Origin: Candidatus Nitrosocosmicus franklandus
GTDB taxonomy: Archaea > Thermoproteota > Nitrososphaeria > Nitrososphaerales > Nitrososphaeraceae
Length of the DNA stretch: 64,000 nucleotides
Direction: 5' to 3'
NCBI RefSeq assembly: GCF_900696045.1
Contig: NZ_LR216287.1
Coordinates: forward strand, 434,001-498,000
Made by a program: the position numbers and the translations under genes. The notes under the pieces are model-generated. The model saw only the letters and a program-made list of their open reading frames with translations. It was not told the origin of the DNA and did not search any database. Positions 36,440 to 45,454 of this stretch are shown in pieces (the first letter of the stretch is position 1; the number at the start of each line of letters is the position of its first letter).

Positions 36440-36727
36440 TGACTTTTTATGTTCTTTTTCTTCTTCTGAGCATTCCAAACAGCATAGCGAAATACCGTTT
36501 GATTTAGTATTCTTATATTTTAATGTGCAAGTTTTACACTGTTGAGAAGCACAATAATCACAGTTTCTGACTTCATTATCGCAAATCAATTTAGAGCAAA
36601 TTCGACAGTTGCTGTAATGCTTGTTACAAATTGTATTGTTGCAATAAAAGCATCTTTTAATTTCATTTCCTCTAGCTATATCAATATTTTTTTCACAAAC
36701 GATGCAAATTTTTTTAGCCGAAGGCAT
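36428..36727 (-). CDS. cysteine-rich zinc-finger protein
   Basis: The 99-aa product has many CxxC pairs: CIVC, CFYC, CRIC, CDYC, CKTC and CLEC, with HYSNC between them. This gives a series of small treble-clef or RING-like zinc sites. No DNA-binding helix is recognised. The 3' end overlaps the propeller gene by 12 bases in convergent orientation. It may be a protein-interaction or ubiquitin-like adaptor, but this is open. Confidence 0.75.
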   Translation of the reverse strand: MPSAKKICIVCEKNIDIARGNEIKRCFYCNNTICNKHYSNCRICSKLICDNEVRNCDYCASQQCKTCTLKYKNTKSNGISLCCLECSEEEKEHKKSLFS

Positions 36728-36941
36728 CCTAGTTTACTCCCCCATTCATTAACAAGTTAGCTGACAATATTGTTTAAAGACCCAACTGCCAATAAAAATC
36801 ATTGACTAGCAATATATTTCCTAGCTAAATAATAATTTTCAAAATTTTATTTATGTAGAAAAAGGTTTCAGAACAAGAATTTGTTGGAAACGTACAAAAA
36901 TGATTTAAGAATTATAAATAAATCAAAAAAGCAAACTAACT

Positions 36942-37313
36942 TTGATTATGAAGAATATTATGATTCTTACTCTAATTACTATGATTACGCTATTTCTTGT
37001 TATAGATACCAATTATATATTTGCTGATAAAATTGATTCTGGAGAGTTTCTAGATGTTTCTAAACAGGCCCAAACGGAAAATCAGGTTGATGAGAGTAAG
37101 GATATAGTACAAGACAACAATCAAAATAATCAATGCAGAAACAGTGCAAAGTGTGAAAATCAGTCTCTCGAACAACTCAATAATCAAAATAATCAATGCA
37201 GAGACAGTGCAAAGTGCATAAATGAATCTGTTTCAAATATTTTCGTCTGCGAAGAGAGATCATTATGTCTAATACAGTACGAGGGCCCCTTCGAGCTGTT
37301 GAATCCATACTAG
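36942..37313 (+). CDS. secreted small protein with duplicated NNQCRxSAKC motif
   Basis: The 123-aa product has a signal peptide (about 5-28). Two near-identical repeats follow: NQNNQCRNSAKCENQS and NQNNQCRDSAKCINES. A third Cys pair is CEERSLC. Six cysteines may form disulfides outside the cell. The repeat looks like a recent internal duplication. No family known to me. Confidence 0.65.
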   Translation: MIMKNIMILTLITMITLFLVIDTNYIFADKIDSGEFLDVSKQAQTENQVDESKDIVQDNNQNNQCRNSAKCENQSLEQLNNQNNQCRDSAKCINESVSNIFVCEERSLCLIQYEGPFELLNPY

Positions 37314-37589
37314 TACCTACCAGCATTAAATTTGTTCTATTTTTAGCAAGTTTAAAACATCAAGTATTAGAAAAAACACATCACAAACCTAAAACAAGAA
37401 ATAAAACATCCAGAAGTACGTCCATTTGGTCGTTAGAATGATATCTCGTTTTACTTAAATCCTCACTTATAGAATCGAATTTTATATATGCTAGATCCAT
37501 TGCGCCGAAGAAAAAAAGTCAAGAGTATTGAAACTATTTTACACTATTGCAAAGGTTTAAAAAATTTAGAATAGACTATATACATTACC

Positions 37590-37757
37590 ATGAAGGTCCA
37601 ACAGCTAATTTGCGACAAGTGTAAGGTCGTTTTATTGGAGAAGGATTCTAAACATCTGGATGAAGAAAGATTTCCCATAACTGACGAGGAAGCCAAAATG
37701 ATAGACAAGGAACACAGAGGTCATGAGTGCCATATCGAACTAGTAGAAAAATTTTGA
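37590..37757 (+). CDS. 55-aa CxxC protein
   Basis: A short gene encoding MKVQQLICDKCKVVLLEKDS and HRGHECHIELVEKF. ICDKC with the later HxxHxC suggests a zinc site. The stop is TGA. An ATATATACATT sequence about 15 bases upstream may be promoter. Codon pattern and length are steady. The function is unknown. Confidence 0.65.
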   Translation: MKVQQLICDKCKVVLLEKDSKHLDEERFPITDEEAKMIDKEHRGHECHIELVEKF

Positions 37758-37971
37758 TCCAACCTATTAGATTATTGGATCAAAACTTTAATAATAATCC
37801 AAACAAGAATTACTTGGCTATGAAGAAAAATTTTTGATGAAATCTGTGATTAAAAAATGTTATCCCTCGGAGCCACCTTTATTTTCAAATATAGGTTTGT
37901 TTGTGAATGATGTGAATATTATAGTCGCAGTGGTTAGTTAATTGCGGTACATCAGTATACAAAAGACTCCA

Positions 37972-38151
37972 TCACGATCCAAAATATTCAGATTTGTGTT
38001 CCAGACTACAAAAGTATTCTATTTTCTTGACTCCCATATTAGCATCCCCATCAACATGTGCCCAAGCCATTTTCTGGTCTAGTCTATTTCCACAGAAAAC
38101 GCAAACCACTGTATCCTCCTCGCCGACTGTTTGATCTTCTTTTATCACCAC
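37972..38151 (-). CDS. 59-aa zinc-binding protein
   Basis: Starts at GTG (38151, or 38148 by one codon less), with TAA two codons upstream. The product includes VVCVFCGNRLDQKMAWAHVD and EYFCSLEHKSEYFG. CVFC with C...H near the end can bind one zinc ion, in a TRASH- or MYM-like arrangement. It is one of five small Cys-rich genes in this stretch. Confidence 0.62.
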   Translation of the reverse strand: MVIKEDQTVGEEDTVVCVFCGNRLDQKMAWAHVDGDANMGVKKIEYFCSLEHKSEYFGS

Positions 38152-38235
38152 AGCTTACAAGAACCAAAACATCACATTGAGTAATAAAATTTTACGCTTA
38201 AGAAAGGGTTTATTTAAGACAACAAAATAATAATA

Positions 38236-38532
38236 TTGTTGTCTTTCTTTGGGAATGCAGCAGGAAGTAATAGTAGGAAAAAAGACAAGTACAAGGAATT
38301 GACGCTAGCTATAAAACAGATTGTGTTAGAAAGAGCAAAACATAGATGTCAGATTTGCTCAAAAAAATTGTCAGGTACAAACTCTCCCCACTTTATTCAT
38401 ATAAGTGGATCCAAAAAGGATAATAGACCAGAGAATTTAAGAGCAATATGTCCAGCGTGCTATGAGGAAAAATCACCCAAGGATAGCGGGAACATGTTTT
38501 CGTCCTTCAAAAAGATTTTTTCAAAATCTTAG
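38236..38532 (+). CDS. HNH-type nuclease-like small protein
   Basis: The 98-aa product (TTG start) has the HNH/zinc-finger order CQIC, HFIHISGSKKDNRPENL, CPACYEE. The spacing fits an HNH endonuclease fold, with His and Asn in the middle and CxxC pairs on both sides. The N-terminus is basic (SRKKDKYKELTLAIKQIVLE), as for a DNA-binding protein. No partner gene (methylase or helicase) is adjacent. Confidence 0.68.
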   Translation: MLSFFGNAAGSNSRKKDKYKELTLAIKQIVLERAKHRCQICSKKLSGTNSPHFIHISGSKKDNRPENLRAICPACYEEKSPKDSGNMFSSFKKIFSKS

Positions 38533-38608
38533 AATTACAAAATTTATAGTTTTTTTTCAAATCTATTTAAAAAATAGGTTAGTTTGTTAGCTAGTTATTT
38601 CGCGTCCA

Positions 38609-39430
38609 TTATCCAAGCGCAAAGGATGCTTTCATAAATGGATGTAAGGTACAAAAGTACTCGTACTCTGATTCTGATAATGTTGAGGTATCTAGAACAT
38701 ATTTTTCGTTTGTCATTATCAACGCAGAGTCAAATGACATTCCATCATCTGCAAAACTTGTGACAGTATGTGGAACATTATCCAAATTGGTCCATTCTAT
38801 TGCCTCGCCTTTCTTTGCTTCTATAACTGCAGGTTCATAGCTAGGATTTCCCTGTCCAGATGCTCCTGCAGGGATTGTCGCAGGAACAATAGTAGTATTA
38901 ACCACTTTTGGAATAGTCGTTTCTCCGCCTCCTTCTCCGGTTCCTTCTCCTTCCCCTCCTTCTGCTTGTTCTGCAGTAGCTGGAACAGCTATCCAGATTG
39001 AAGAAATTAGAATTCCCGAACCAACTACCATTACAATCACACAAACAGTAGAGATTTTTACAAAATGTTTCATTTTTTTATGTAAAGCTACAACAATGAT
39101 AAGGGATGGAATACTAATGGTAAGAATAATAGCCATAAATTGGAAGATCGATGGGACTTTAGCGCTAACCTGTACGGCACCCATAATACCGGCACTTATA
39201 AAGAGGATTAGAATAATTCCTGCCGTGGTTTTTGCTTTTTTTGATGTCGGGAATCCATCCTTAAATAATCCCGCTGTCAAAAGGATTAAACCGAAAAACA
39301 TACAGAGAATGGAAACAGCATGCATACCATCCATAAAAGTTTTTGCAATCCCGGACAAAGAAACAGCTACACCAACTGCTCCTACAGTCGTTAGTCCAGC
39401 TCCAGGCATAAGCAAATCCCAGTCTGTCAT
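38609..39430 (-). CDS. membrane protein with C-terminal cupredoxin domain
   Basis: From the preferred start MTDWDLLMPGAG (39430; longer starts reach 39535 but overlap the divergent JAMM gene) the protein has about five transmembrane helices, a Gly/Glu-rich linker (QAEGGEGEGTGEGGGETT) and a type-1 copper domain. The ligands are His in VPHTVTS and Cys, His and Met in FCTLHPFMKA. Such blue-copper domains on the outer face carry electrons in thaumarchaea. It may be a membrane-anchored electron shuttle; the redox partner is unknown. Confidence 0.82.
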   Translation of the reverse strand: MTDWDLLMPGAGLTTVGAVGVAVSLSGIAKTFMDGMHAVSILCMFFGLILLTAGLFKDGFPTSKKAKTTAGIILILFISAGIMGAVQVSAKVPSIFQFMAIILTISIPSLIIVVALHKKMKHFVKISTVCVIVMVVGSGILISSIWIAVPATAEQAEGGEGEGTGEGGGETTIPKVVNTTIVPATIPAGASGQGNPSYEPAVIEAKKGEAIEWTNLDNVPHTVTSFADDGMSFDSALIMTNEKYVLDTSTLSESEYEYFCTLHPFMKASFALG

Positions 39431-39521
39431 AAACATGATAAAGGTGGTAGTGGCATAATTAATACTTTCTTTATTTGACTTTATGAAATTACTTATAAAA
39501 TGACTAACAAAAAGTGAAGAT

Positions 39522-39956
39522 ATGGGTAACGGCATATCAATCTTGGTTAGTAGAGGTCAAATTTCAATCCTAGATGAATTTGTAAGAGATAACCAGCCGC
39601 TCGAAGCATGTGCAATACTACTGGGAAAACGTGAAAGCAATGCATTTGTAATCAAAGAGATAGTCCCAGCTCAAAACAGGGACTCGTCTATTGTACGATT
39701 TACCATAGATGACGATATGCTTTTTGAAATCTACAAACTTGCAGATAAAAAAAATTTATCAGTCGTAGGAATATTTCATTCCCATCCTTCAGAACCATAT
39801 CCATCTAGCACAGATAAATCCTATATGAAAGTAAATCCGGTTCCTTGGATAATAAAGTCAACTACTACTGATGAAATGCGGTGCTTTATTTCCAGTGATC
39901 AGGTAAACGACAACGAATCTCAAATCGAAGAAATTGAAATAAAAATTAGGGACTAA
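39522..39956 (+). CDS. JAMM/MPN-domain metalloprotease
   Basis: The 144-aa protein has the complete zinc motif: Glu in QPLEACAILLG, HSHP and then SSTDKSYM (HxH...S..D). It is single-domain and of the archaeal Rri1/desampylase size, so it probably removes ubiquitin-like SAMP tags from proteins. The gene is divergent from the cupredoxin gene, and its 3' end overlaps aspS by 11 bases. Confidence 0.88.
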   Translation: MGNGISILVSRGQISILDEFVRDNQPLEACAILLGKRESNAFVIKEIVPAQNRDSSIVRFTIDDDMLFEIYKLADKKNLSVVGIFHSHPSEPYPSSTDKSYMKVNPVPWIIKSTTTDEMRCFISSDQVNDNESQIEEIEIKIRD

Positions 39957-41271
39957 TACGTGTTGTGTCCCTTGGATACAAGACGGTTTCTCGAATGTTA
40001 TTGACTCCCGACAACACCATCATTAATCGGTCTAATCCTAACCCACATCCAGAGTGTGGAGGCATCCCCCATTCAAAGACACGCAGATGATCTTTGAAAC
40101 TTTCGTGAGAAAGTCCTTGTAACTCCAACCTACTCTTTAGTTTGGTTACATCATGCTGTCTGGTTCCTCCCGAAACCAACTCTAAATACCCAAATTGCAG
40201 ATCAAAAGATTTAGACATCTTAGGGTCGTCCTCCTTTTCATGAATATAAAATGGTTTCAAATCTAAAGGCCAATCAACTATAAAAAAGAAATTACTAAAC
40301 TTTTCACCAAGTTTCTTTAATGATGCGTCAGAAAGGTCTTGACCAAATTCAACCTCCTCACCTAAATTTTGTAATTCGTTGATACAATCTTCGTATCTTA
40401 TTCTTGGAAATTGCTTTTGTGTTAAATCCTCAAATGTTTTTGGTTCAAGTATTGGATTTTTAACATTTACTCGTTTTGATTCCTTGGTAAAAACAATTAA
40501 CCTTTTTACCAAGTCTTCTACCAAATCCATTACGGCAGTATAATCAAGGTACGCTGCTTCCATATCAACACTATAAAACTCATTTAAATGTCGTAGGGTA
40601 TGAGAATTTTCAGCTCTAAAGTAAGGTGCGATTTCAAATACTCTATCAAGTGAAAGCACCAACTGTTCTTTGTATAGTTGTGGACTCTGAGCAAGGTAGC
40701 CCTTTCGCCTAAAATAATCAAAAGAAAAGAGATTAGATCCCCCTTCGCTTGCACTACCTATTATCTTTGGTGTATTCACCTCGATAAAATTATTCTCAGA
40801 GAAAAAATCACGAATAATGCGAAGTATTCCTGAGCGAAGGACAAAAATGTCCAACACCTTCGGATTTCGGAGGTCAAGGGCTCTACTATCAAGTCGGGTA
40901 TCCAGGTTAGATTCAACTCTACCAGTTGGATCGATGGGCAAGGTCAAGGATGCCTCAGAAAGTATAGTTATTTCATTAACACTCAACTCGACTGCAAAAT
41001 TTTTTGCCTTGGTCTCCTGTACTTTTCCAGCAATCATAACGTTACTCTGTCTTGGTATATTACGTGCCTTTAGTAAAATTTCACCCTTTAATACAGTCTG
41101 GACGAGGCCTGTTACATCCCTTAGCATAATAAATCCAAGTTTGCCAATATCCCTAAAATCTTCAATCCAACCTGCAACAACTACCTCAAAACCAATATCC
41201 TCTCTAGTCAGTTGCGAAGCATAATGTGTCCTTGAAATCCTTCCCAGTTTAGCGGGAGTTGTAGTAGCCAT
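39946..41271 (-). CDS. aspS: aspartyl-tRNA synthetase (archaeal type)
   Basis: The 441-aa enzyme has an N-terminal OB fold (about 15-110; VVAGWIEDFRDIGKLGFIML) and a class II core. Motif 2 is FEIAPYFRAENSHTLRHLNE and motif 3 is GCGLGLDRLMMVL. It charges tRNA with Asp. The archaeal form may also charge tRNA-Asn if asparaginyl-tRNA synthetase is absent; this cannot be read here. It is convergent with the JAMM gene and downstream of the AAG repeat and NusA-like gene. Confidence 0.96.
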   Translation of the reverse strand: MATTTPAKLGRISRTHYASQLTREDIGFEVVVAGWIEDFRDIGKLGFIMLRDVTGLVQTVLKGEILLKARNIPRQSNVMIAGKVQETKAKNFAVELSVNEITILSEASLTLPIDPTGRVESNLDTRLDSRALDLRNPKVLDIFVLRSGILRIIRDFFSENNFIEVNTPKIIGSASEGGSNLFSFDYFRRKGYLAQSPQLYKEQLVLSLDRVFEIAPYFRAENSHTLRHLNEFYSVDMEAAYLDYTAVMDLVEDLVKRLIVFTKESKRVNVKNPILEPKTFEDLTQKQFPRIRYEDCINELQNLGEEVEFGQDLSDASLKKLGEKFSNFFFIVDWPLDLKPFYIHEKEDDPKMSKSFDLQFGYLELVSGGTRQHDVTKLKSRLELQGLSHESFKDHLRVFEWGMPPHSGCGLGLDRLMMVLSGVNNIRETVLYPRDTTRISP

Positions 41272-41327
41272 ACCAGAAGAAAAGAACCTATATCCTTTTA
41301 ATTAAATTACCTATGGCCAATCAATAA

Positions 41328-41357
41328 AAGAAGAAGAAGAAGAAGAAGAAGAAGAAG
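41328..41357. repeat. (AAG)10 microsatellite
   Basis: Ten perfect AAG units between the aspS start (41271) and the stop of the NusA-like gene (41364). It lies in the 5' region of aspS, so slippage could change spacing near its promoter. Confidence 0.85.
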
Positions 41358-41363
41358 ATAAAA

Positions 41364-41903
41364 TCAGTCTTCAGATTCAACTATAAGATCGATCTTCCTA
41401 ATAGCCATCGATATTTTTTTGATTGTTTCAAGCTTATTCTTGTCCATTTTATCAAATGCAGATTTTTCTACCACTATTCTTGTCATCTTGCTTCCGTCAG
41501 GTAGCCAAACAAAATTTACGCTCTCCAAATGTACTGGATGAAAGAGGTTTTCTAAAAATCTCCGATCGTTTGAATCAGCTTCTAATATCCATACGTTCTT
41601 TCCAAAGCCTTTATTTATCATTTCTTTGAGACTTTCATTTGATCTAATTACCCTCACATCAGAGGTTTTTAGCAACAATACTTGTTCATTTCCAATTTCC
41701 TTACCAGAAATTAGAGTCATCTTATTTATTAGCGAATTTTTTTGAGCTAGTCTTGAAAGAATAATTGAACTATCCACATCTGCTTGGGTTATTTGGCCCG
41801 ATTCAAGTTTGGTTTCACACAAATTGCATAAAATACCAGTTTTAGCATCAAAAGTACAAATTGGAGTCTTGAGTACCACTACAAAATTTATGAGGAAATG
41901 CAC
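41364..41903 (-). CDS. NusA-like KH-domain protein
   Basis: The 179-aa product begins with a CxxC pair (ILCNLCETKLESG). An alpha/beta region with NVWILEADSNDRRFLENLF and a C-terminal KH-like part with TRIVVEKSAFDKMDKNKLET follow. The layout fits the small archaeal NusA-like RNA-binding proteins linked with transcription or RNA processing. The true start may be the GTG shortly upstream of LKTPICTFDAK. It precedes aspS by 92 bases on the same strand. Confidence 0.68.
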   Translation of the reverse strand: MHFLINFVVVLKTPICTFDAKTGILCNLCETKLESGQITQADVDSSIILSRLAQKNSLINKMTLISGKEIGNEQVLLLKTSDVRVIRSNESLKEMINKGFGKNVWILEADSNDRRFLENLFHPVHLESVNFVWLPDGSKMTRIVVEKSAFDKMDKNKLETIKKISMAIRKIDLIVESED

Positions 41904-42038
41904 TTAAATATCTTTGAATCGTAATTTACCGACCAATTCTTTCTACAACCAGACAGATAGATTGGCACTAGTTGTAGTAGATGTGTTTTTTTTATCGCTT
42001 TAAAGTGTCGATGGGACTTGGTACATGAGTCGGCCTAT

Positions 42039-42302
42039 CTATTTACACCGAGGTAGAAAGTTAAGACTATTTGGTAACTTTTTATTGGTAGTACTTGAAA
42101 GGTATAGATCATTAGATTGCGGATCTCGTACTGCAAAAACCCTCAACCTAATTCCCATTGCATTTATAAAGTAAGAATTTTCCCTGGACAAGATTTTTTC
42201 TGCAATTGTATTTACATCAAATAACTCCCCATCAATTCCGACTTGCTCGATTTTTCCCTGATCATTTTTTTTGATACACGATATAATATATTCGGAAGTC
42301 AT
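42039..42302 (-). CDS. small conserved hypothetical protein (DUF3892-like?)
   Basis: 87 aa, soluble. Strands EYIISCIKKND and KIEQVGIDGELFDV, then a helix and a strand-rich second half IRLRVFAVRDPQSNDLYLSS. The beginning resembles the DUF3892 pattern of a short beta-rich domain. No partner or catalytic residue. Confidence 0.6.
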   Translation of the reverse strand: MTSEYIISCIKKNDQGKIEQVGIDGELFDVNTIAEKILSRENSYFINAMGIRLRVFAVRDPQSNDLYLSSTTNKKLPNSLNFLPRCK

Positions 42303-42605
42303 TTACTGTAAATTTTATGCCATTTAAATTATTAAATATATTCTCAAAGAGCACACAATAAAGAAAAGAAACGGTATACAAAGCTGTTATCCCAGTAGAT
42401 ATGTTTGAAGGAATCAAGAGTATCACTAAATATTTTCATTCAATCATTCAATCATTCACATTTAACTAGTCAGCTTGAATATATAGGATTTCAATATATG
42501 GATGAATCAAAAAACTAACTAATTTAATATGGAAGACCTCGTTATTGAATATACACGCATCAAACAACAAAAACAACAACAAACAGTAATTCGGAAAATA
42601 ATAGG
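42303..42605. other. intergenic, no gene seen
   Basis: Contains CAATCATT-type short repeats near 42438-42460 and an AAC-rich run before the ABC ATPase start. No structured RNA recognised. Confidence 0.4.
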
Positions 42606-43553
42606 ATGTTAATCCAAGATCTTTCAATTACATACAAGACGAAAACCAGGACCATAGTAGCTGTAGATAGATTATCATTTACAATTAATGAGGCCGAAGG
42701 AATTGGTATTATTGGTGAGTCAGGGTCTGGGAAAAGTACAATTGGATACGGCATTATGAGATCCCTTCCGGAAAATGGTTCAGTTGAATCTGGAAGCATT
42801 CTGTTTGAAAATCAAAATCTTTTGGGAATTCCAATGAGAGATTTTGATTCGAAATATAGATGGAAAGAAATCGCCATGGTGTTTCAAGGTTCGATGAACA
42901 GTCTTGACCCTGTTTTTACAATTGAAAATCAAATGCGGGAAATTCTATACACCCACAGAAAGGATCTACCAAAGGATAAACATAGTGAAGTTGTTGAAAA
43001 CGCACTCAATTCTGTAGGACTAGATCCAAGTTTGGTACTCAAAAAGTACCCTCATGAATTAAGCGGCGGAATGAAGCAGAGAATTGGTATTGCTAACGCT
43101 TTGCTGGCAGAGCCTACACTTTTGATTGCAGATGAGCCAACCACCGCATTGGATGTAGTTACACAATCACAGATTCTCCAATTGTTAAAAAAATTAAAGA
43201 AAGAAAAAAAGATGAGAATCATAGTAATTACTCATGATTTATCCCTTATTCCGAATTTAGTTGACAAATTAATAATAATGTACGCTGGTCAAGCTGTTGA
43301 AATAGCAAATGCCTCCTATGTTTTTGAAAAGCCTCTGCATCCTTATACTCAGGCTTTAATTCAATCGATACCAAAGTTACATTCGTCTGATAAGAATATA
43401 CGATTCATCAAGGGGAACCCTCCGGATTTATCTACAGTTGGCAAGGGTTGTAGATTCAGAGATAGATGTCCCAAGGTCTTTGACAAATGTGTAGTTGATC
43501 CTCCAAAATTTCAGGTTGACAAAACCATGGTAAGGTGTTGGCTTTATCAATAA
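42606..43553 (+). CDS. oligopeptide/dipeptide-type ABC transporter ATPase
   Basis: The 315-aa subunit has Walker A GESGSGKST (about 39-47), a Q-loop, signature LSGGMKQRIG, Walker B LLIADEP and the switch ITHDL. The C-terminal oligopeptide extension includes GCRFRDRCPKVFDKC, typical of OppD/DppD. It powers import of peptides, nickel or related solutes. The permeases, binding protein and OppF partner are not nearby, so this ATPase is orphaned here or serves a distant operon. Confidence 0.9.
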   Translation: MLIQDLSITYKTKTRTIVAVDRLSFTINEAEGIGIIGESGSGKSTIGYGIMRSLPENGSVESGSILFENQNLLGIPMRDFDSKYRWKEIAMVFQGSMNSLDPVFTIENQMREILYTHRKDLPKDKHSEVVENALNSVGLDPSLVLKKYPHELSGGMKQRIGIANALLAEPTLLIADEPTTALDVVTQSQILQLLKKLKKEKKMRIIVITHDLSLIPNLVDKLIIMYAGQAVEIANASYVFEKPLHPYTQALIQSIPKLHSSDKNIRFIKGNPPDLSTVGKGCRFRDRCPKVFDKCVVDPPKFQVDKTMVRCWLYQ

Positions 43554-43697
43554 TTTCCGTTAGTTGCCTTCGCAAAGGAAATGGAAGGAAGGGAGGAAGG
43601 GAAGGAAACTGAGTTCCTTTGACAGATATTCTAAAGGAAGTAGATTGCGCCAGACGATATTAAGTTTATATCTTAAATTGGAGAAGTATACATATTA

Positions 43698-44948
43698 ATG
43701 CAAGCTCTTCTCGATGTCTACAAAATTAGACAGGACTTTCCGATACTGAACAGGAAATTGAAAGACGGAAAGCGGTTGGTATACTTGGACAATGCCGCAA
43801 CTACTCAAAAACCTAAAGAGGTAATTGATTCAATTAGCAGATACTATTCAGAATATAACGCAAATATTCATAGAGCAGTGTATCAGATCGCAGAAGAGGC
43901 AACAGAGGAGTATGAAAACACTAGAGAAAAAATTAGAAAATTCATCAATGCTAAATATCCTGAAGAAATCATATTTACAAGAAATACTACAGAATCTATA
44001 AATTTAGTTGCCTATACATGGGGAAATTCAAATATTAAAAAGGGCAACAAGATAATCCTGACTGAATATGAGCACCACAGCAATATAGTGCCATGGCAAA
44101 CACTTTGTCATAACAAGAATGCAAAGGTTAGGTATTTGGAGGTAGATAATGATGGTTACATCAGCCTAGAAGATCTTGACATGATGATCTCAAAAAAAGA
44201 AGATGGAAAGACCAAACTCGTATCTCTTAGTGAAATGTCAAACGTGTTGGGCACCATCTTTCCTGTAAAAGAAATCATAAAAATGGCACATGAAAAAGAA
44301 ATCCCAGTTCTTTTAGATGGAGCTCAATCGGTGCCTCACATGAAAACCGACGTTCAACAATCAGGATGTGACTTTCTTGCTTTTTCAGCACACAAGATGC
44401 TTGGCCCCACAGGAGTCGGTGTATTGTACGTCAAGAAGGATATTTTAGAAGAGATGAAACCATTTATTTTAGGTGGCGATATGATTAAGGAGGTTCATAA
44501 GGAGAATACGATATTCAATGACCTTCCCTATAGATTCGAGGGAGGAACTCCCAACATAGCCGATGTAATAGGGTTTAATGCAGCTATCGATTACCTAAAT
44601 AAGATTGGGATGGAAAACATTCGTGAACATGAGCTTGAAATGACAAGTTATTTGCTAGACAAGATCCAGGACGTAAAATCCACAACAATATATGGACCCA
44701 AAAATGCTAAAGATAGAGGAGGCCTGGTATCGTTCAATATGGATGGAATACATCCTCATGATTGCGCTACAATCTTAAATGACTACGGCGTTGCCATAAG
44801 GTCAGGTCACCATTGCGCACAAGTGCTCATGGAAAAGCTAGAAATCGTAGCATCCTCCAGGGCCAGTCTATATATATATAATACCAAAGAGGAAATTGAT
44901 ATATTAATAGATGCTTTAAATCATGCTAGGAGGATATTCAGTACATGA
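43698..44948 (+). CDS. sufS: cysteine desulfurase (SufS type)
   Basis: The 416-aa PLP enzyme has the Lys-binding stretch FSAHKMLGPTGVGV and the mobile catalytic loop RSGHHCAQ with the reactive Cys. YLDNAATTQKP and EYEHHSNIVPWQ are class V aminotransferase landmarks. It removes sulfur from cysteine for iron-sulfur clusters. The stop overlaps the sufU start by four bases, so translation is coupled. Confidence 0.96.
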   Translation: MQALLDVYKIRQDFPILNRKLKDGKRLVYLDNAATTQKPKEVIDSISRYYSEYNANIHRAVYQIAEEATEEYENTREKIRKFINAKYPEEIIFTRNTTESINLVAYTWGNSNIKKGNKIILTEYEHHSNIVPWQTLCHNKNAKVRYLEVDNDGYISLEDLDMMISKKEDGKTKLVSLSEMSNVLGTIFPVKEIIKMAHEKEIPVLLDGAQSVPHMKTDVQQSGCDFLAFSAHKMLGPTGVGVLYVKKDILEEMKPFILGGDMIKEVHKENTIFNDLPYRFEGGTPNIADVIGFNAAIDYLNKIGMENIREHELEMTSYLLDKIQDVKSTTIYGPKNAKDRGGLVSFNMDGIHPHDCATILNDYGVAIRSGHHCAQVLMEKLEIVASSRASLYIYNTKEEIDILIDALNHARRIFST

Positions 44949-45373
44949 GTGAAGATATATACAGAGAAATGATTCTCGACCACTATAGAAACCCAAGGAA
45001 CAAGGGTAAGATTGAAAAACCAGATATTAGGATAAATGACAGCAACCCTTTATGTGGGGACGAAATTTCCATAGACCTGAAAGTTGAAAATGATATCATT
45101 AAAGACATTAAATTTGACGGGAGAGGATGTGCAATTAGTCAAGCAAGTGCTTCCATGTTGACAGAAATGGTTTCAAACAAACCACTTACTAAAATAAAGG
45201 AAATAACAAAGGACGACATACTGGAAAATATCGGACTGACCAATTTAGGGCCAGCTAGAATAAAATGTGCATTGTTATCTTTGAAGGTACTCAAATTAGG
45301 AATGGTAAAGTATTATGTAGACAAAGACCCATCTATAGCAGAACAAATGAAAGATCAATCAAAGGTTTTTTGA
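44945..45373 (+). CDS. sufU: iron-sulfur scaffold / SufU-IscU family
   Basis: 142 aa with the ligand residues in NPLCGDEISID, GRGCAISQASASML and RIKCALL. The Gly insertion region around LTKIKEITKDDI is of the SufU kind. It receives or relays sulfur from SufS. It is coupled to sufS by a four-base overlap. Canonical sufBCD is not in the window. Confidence 0.93.
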   Translation: MSEDIYREMILDHYRNPRNKGKIEKPDIRINDSNPLCGDEISIDLKVENDIIKDIKFDGRGCAISQASASMLTEMVSNKPLTKIKEITKDDILENIGLTNLGPARIKCALLSLKVLKLGMVKYYVDKDPSIAEQMKDQSKVF

Positions 45374-45454
45374 TTCTTTTTCTCGGAAATAGAATATACA
45401 TATATCTTTTGAGGAAATACAATAAGGTATTATTTTGTAGCTAAAAGTATTTCC

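Noticed and set aside
41328-41357. Possible CRISPR or coding repeat
   Set aside because: It is a simple (AAG)10 run without spacers, between two genes. No CRISPR-like repeat-spacer pattern was found anywhere in the window.
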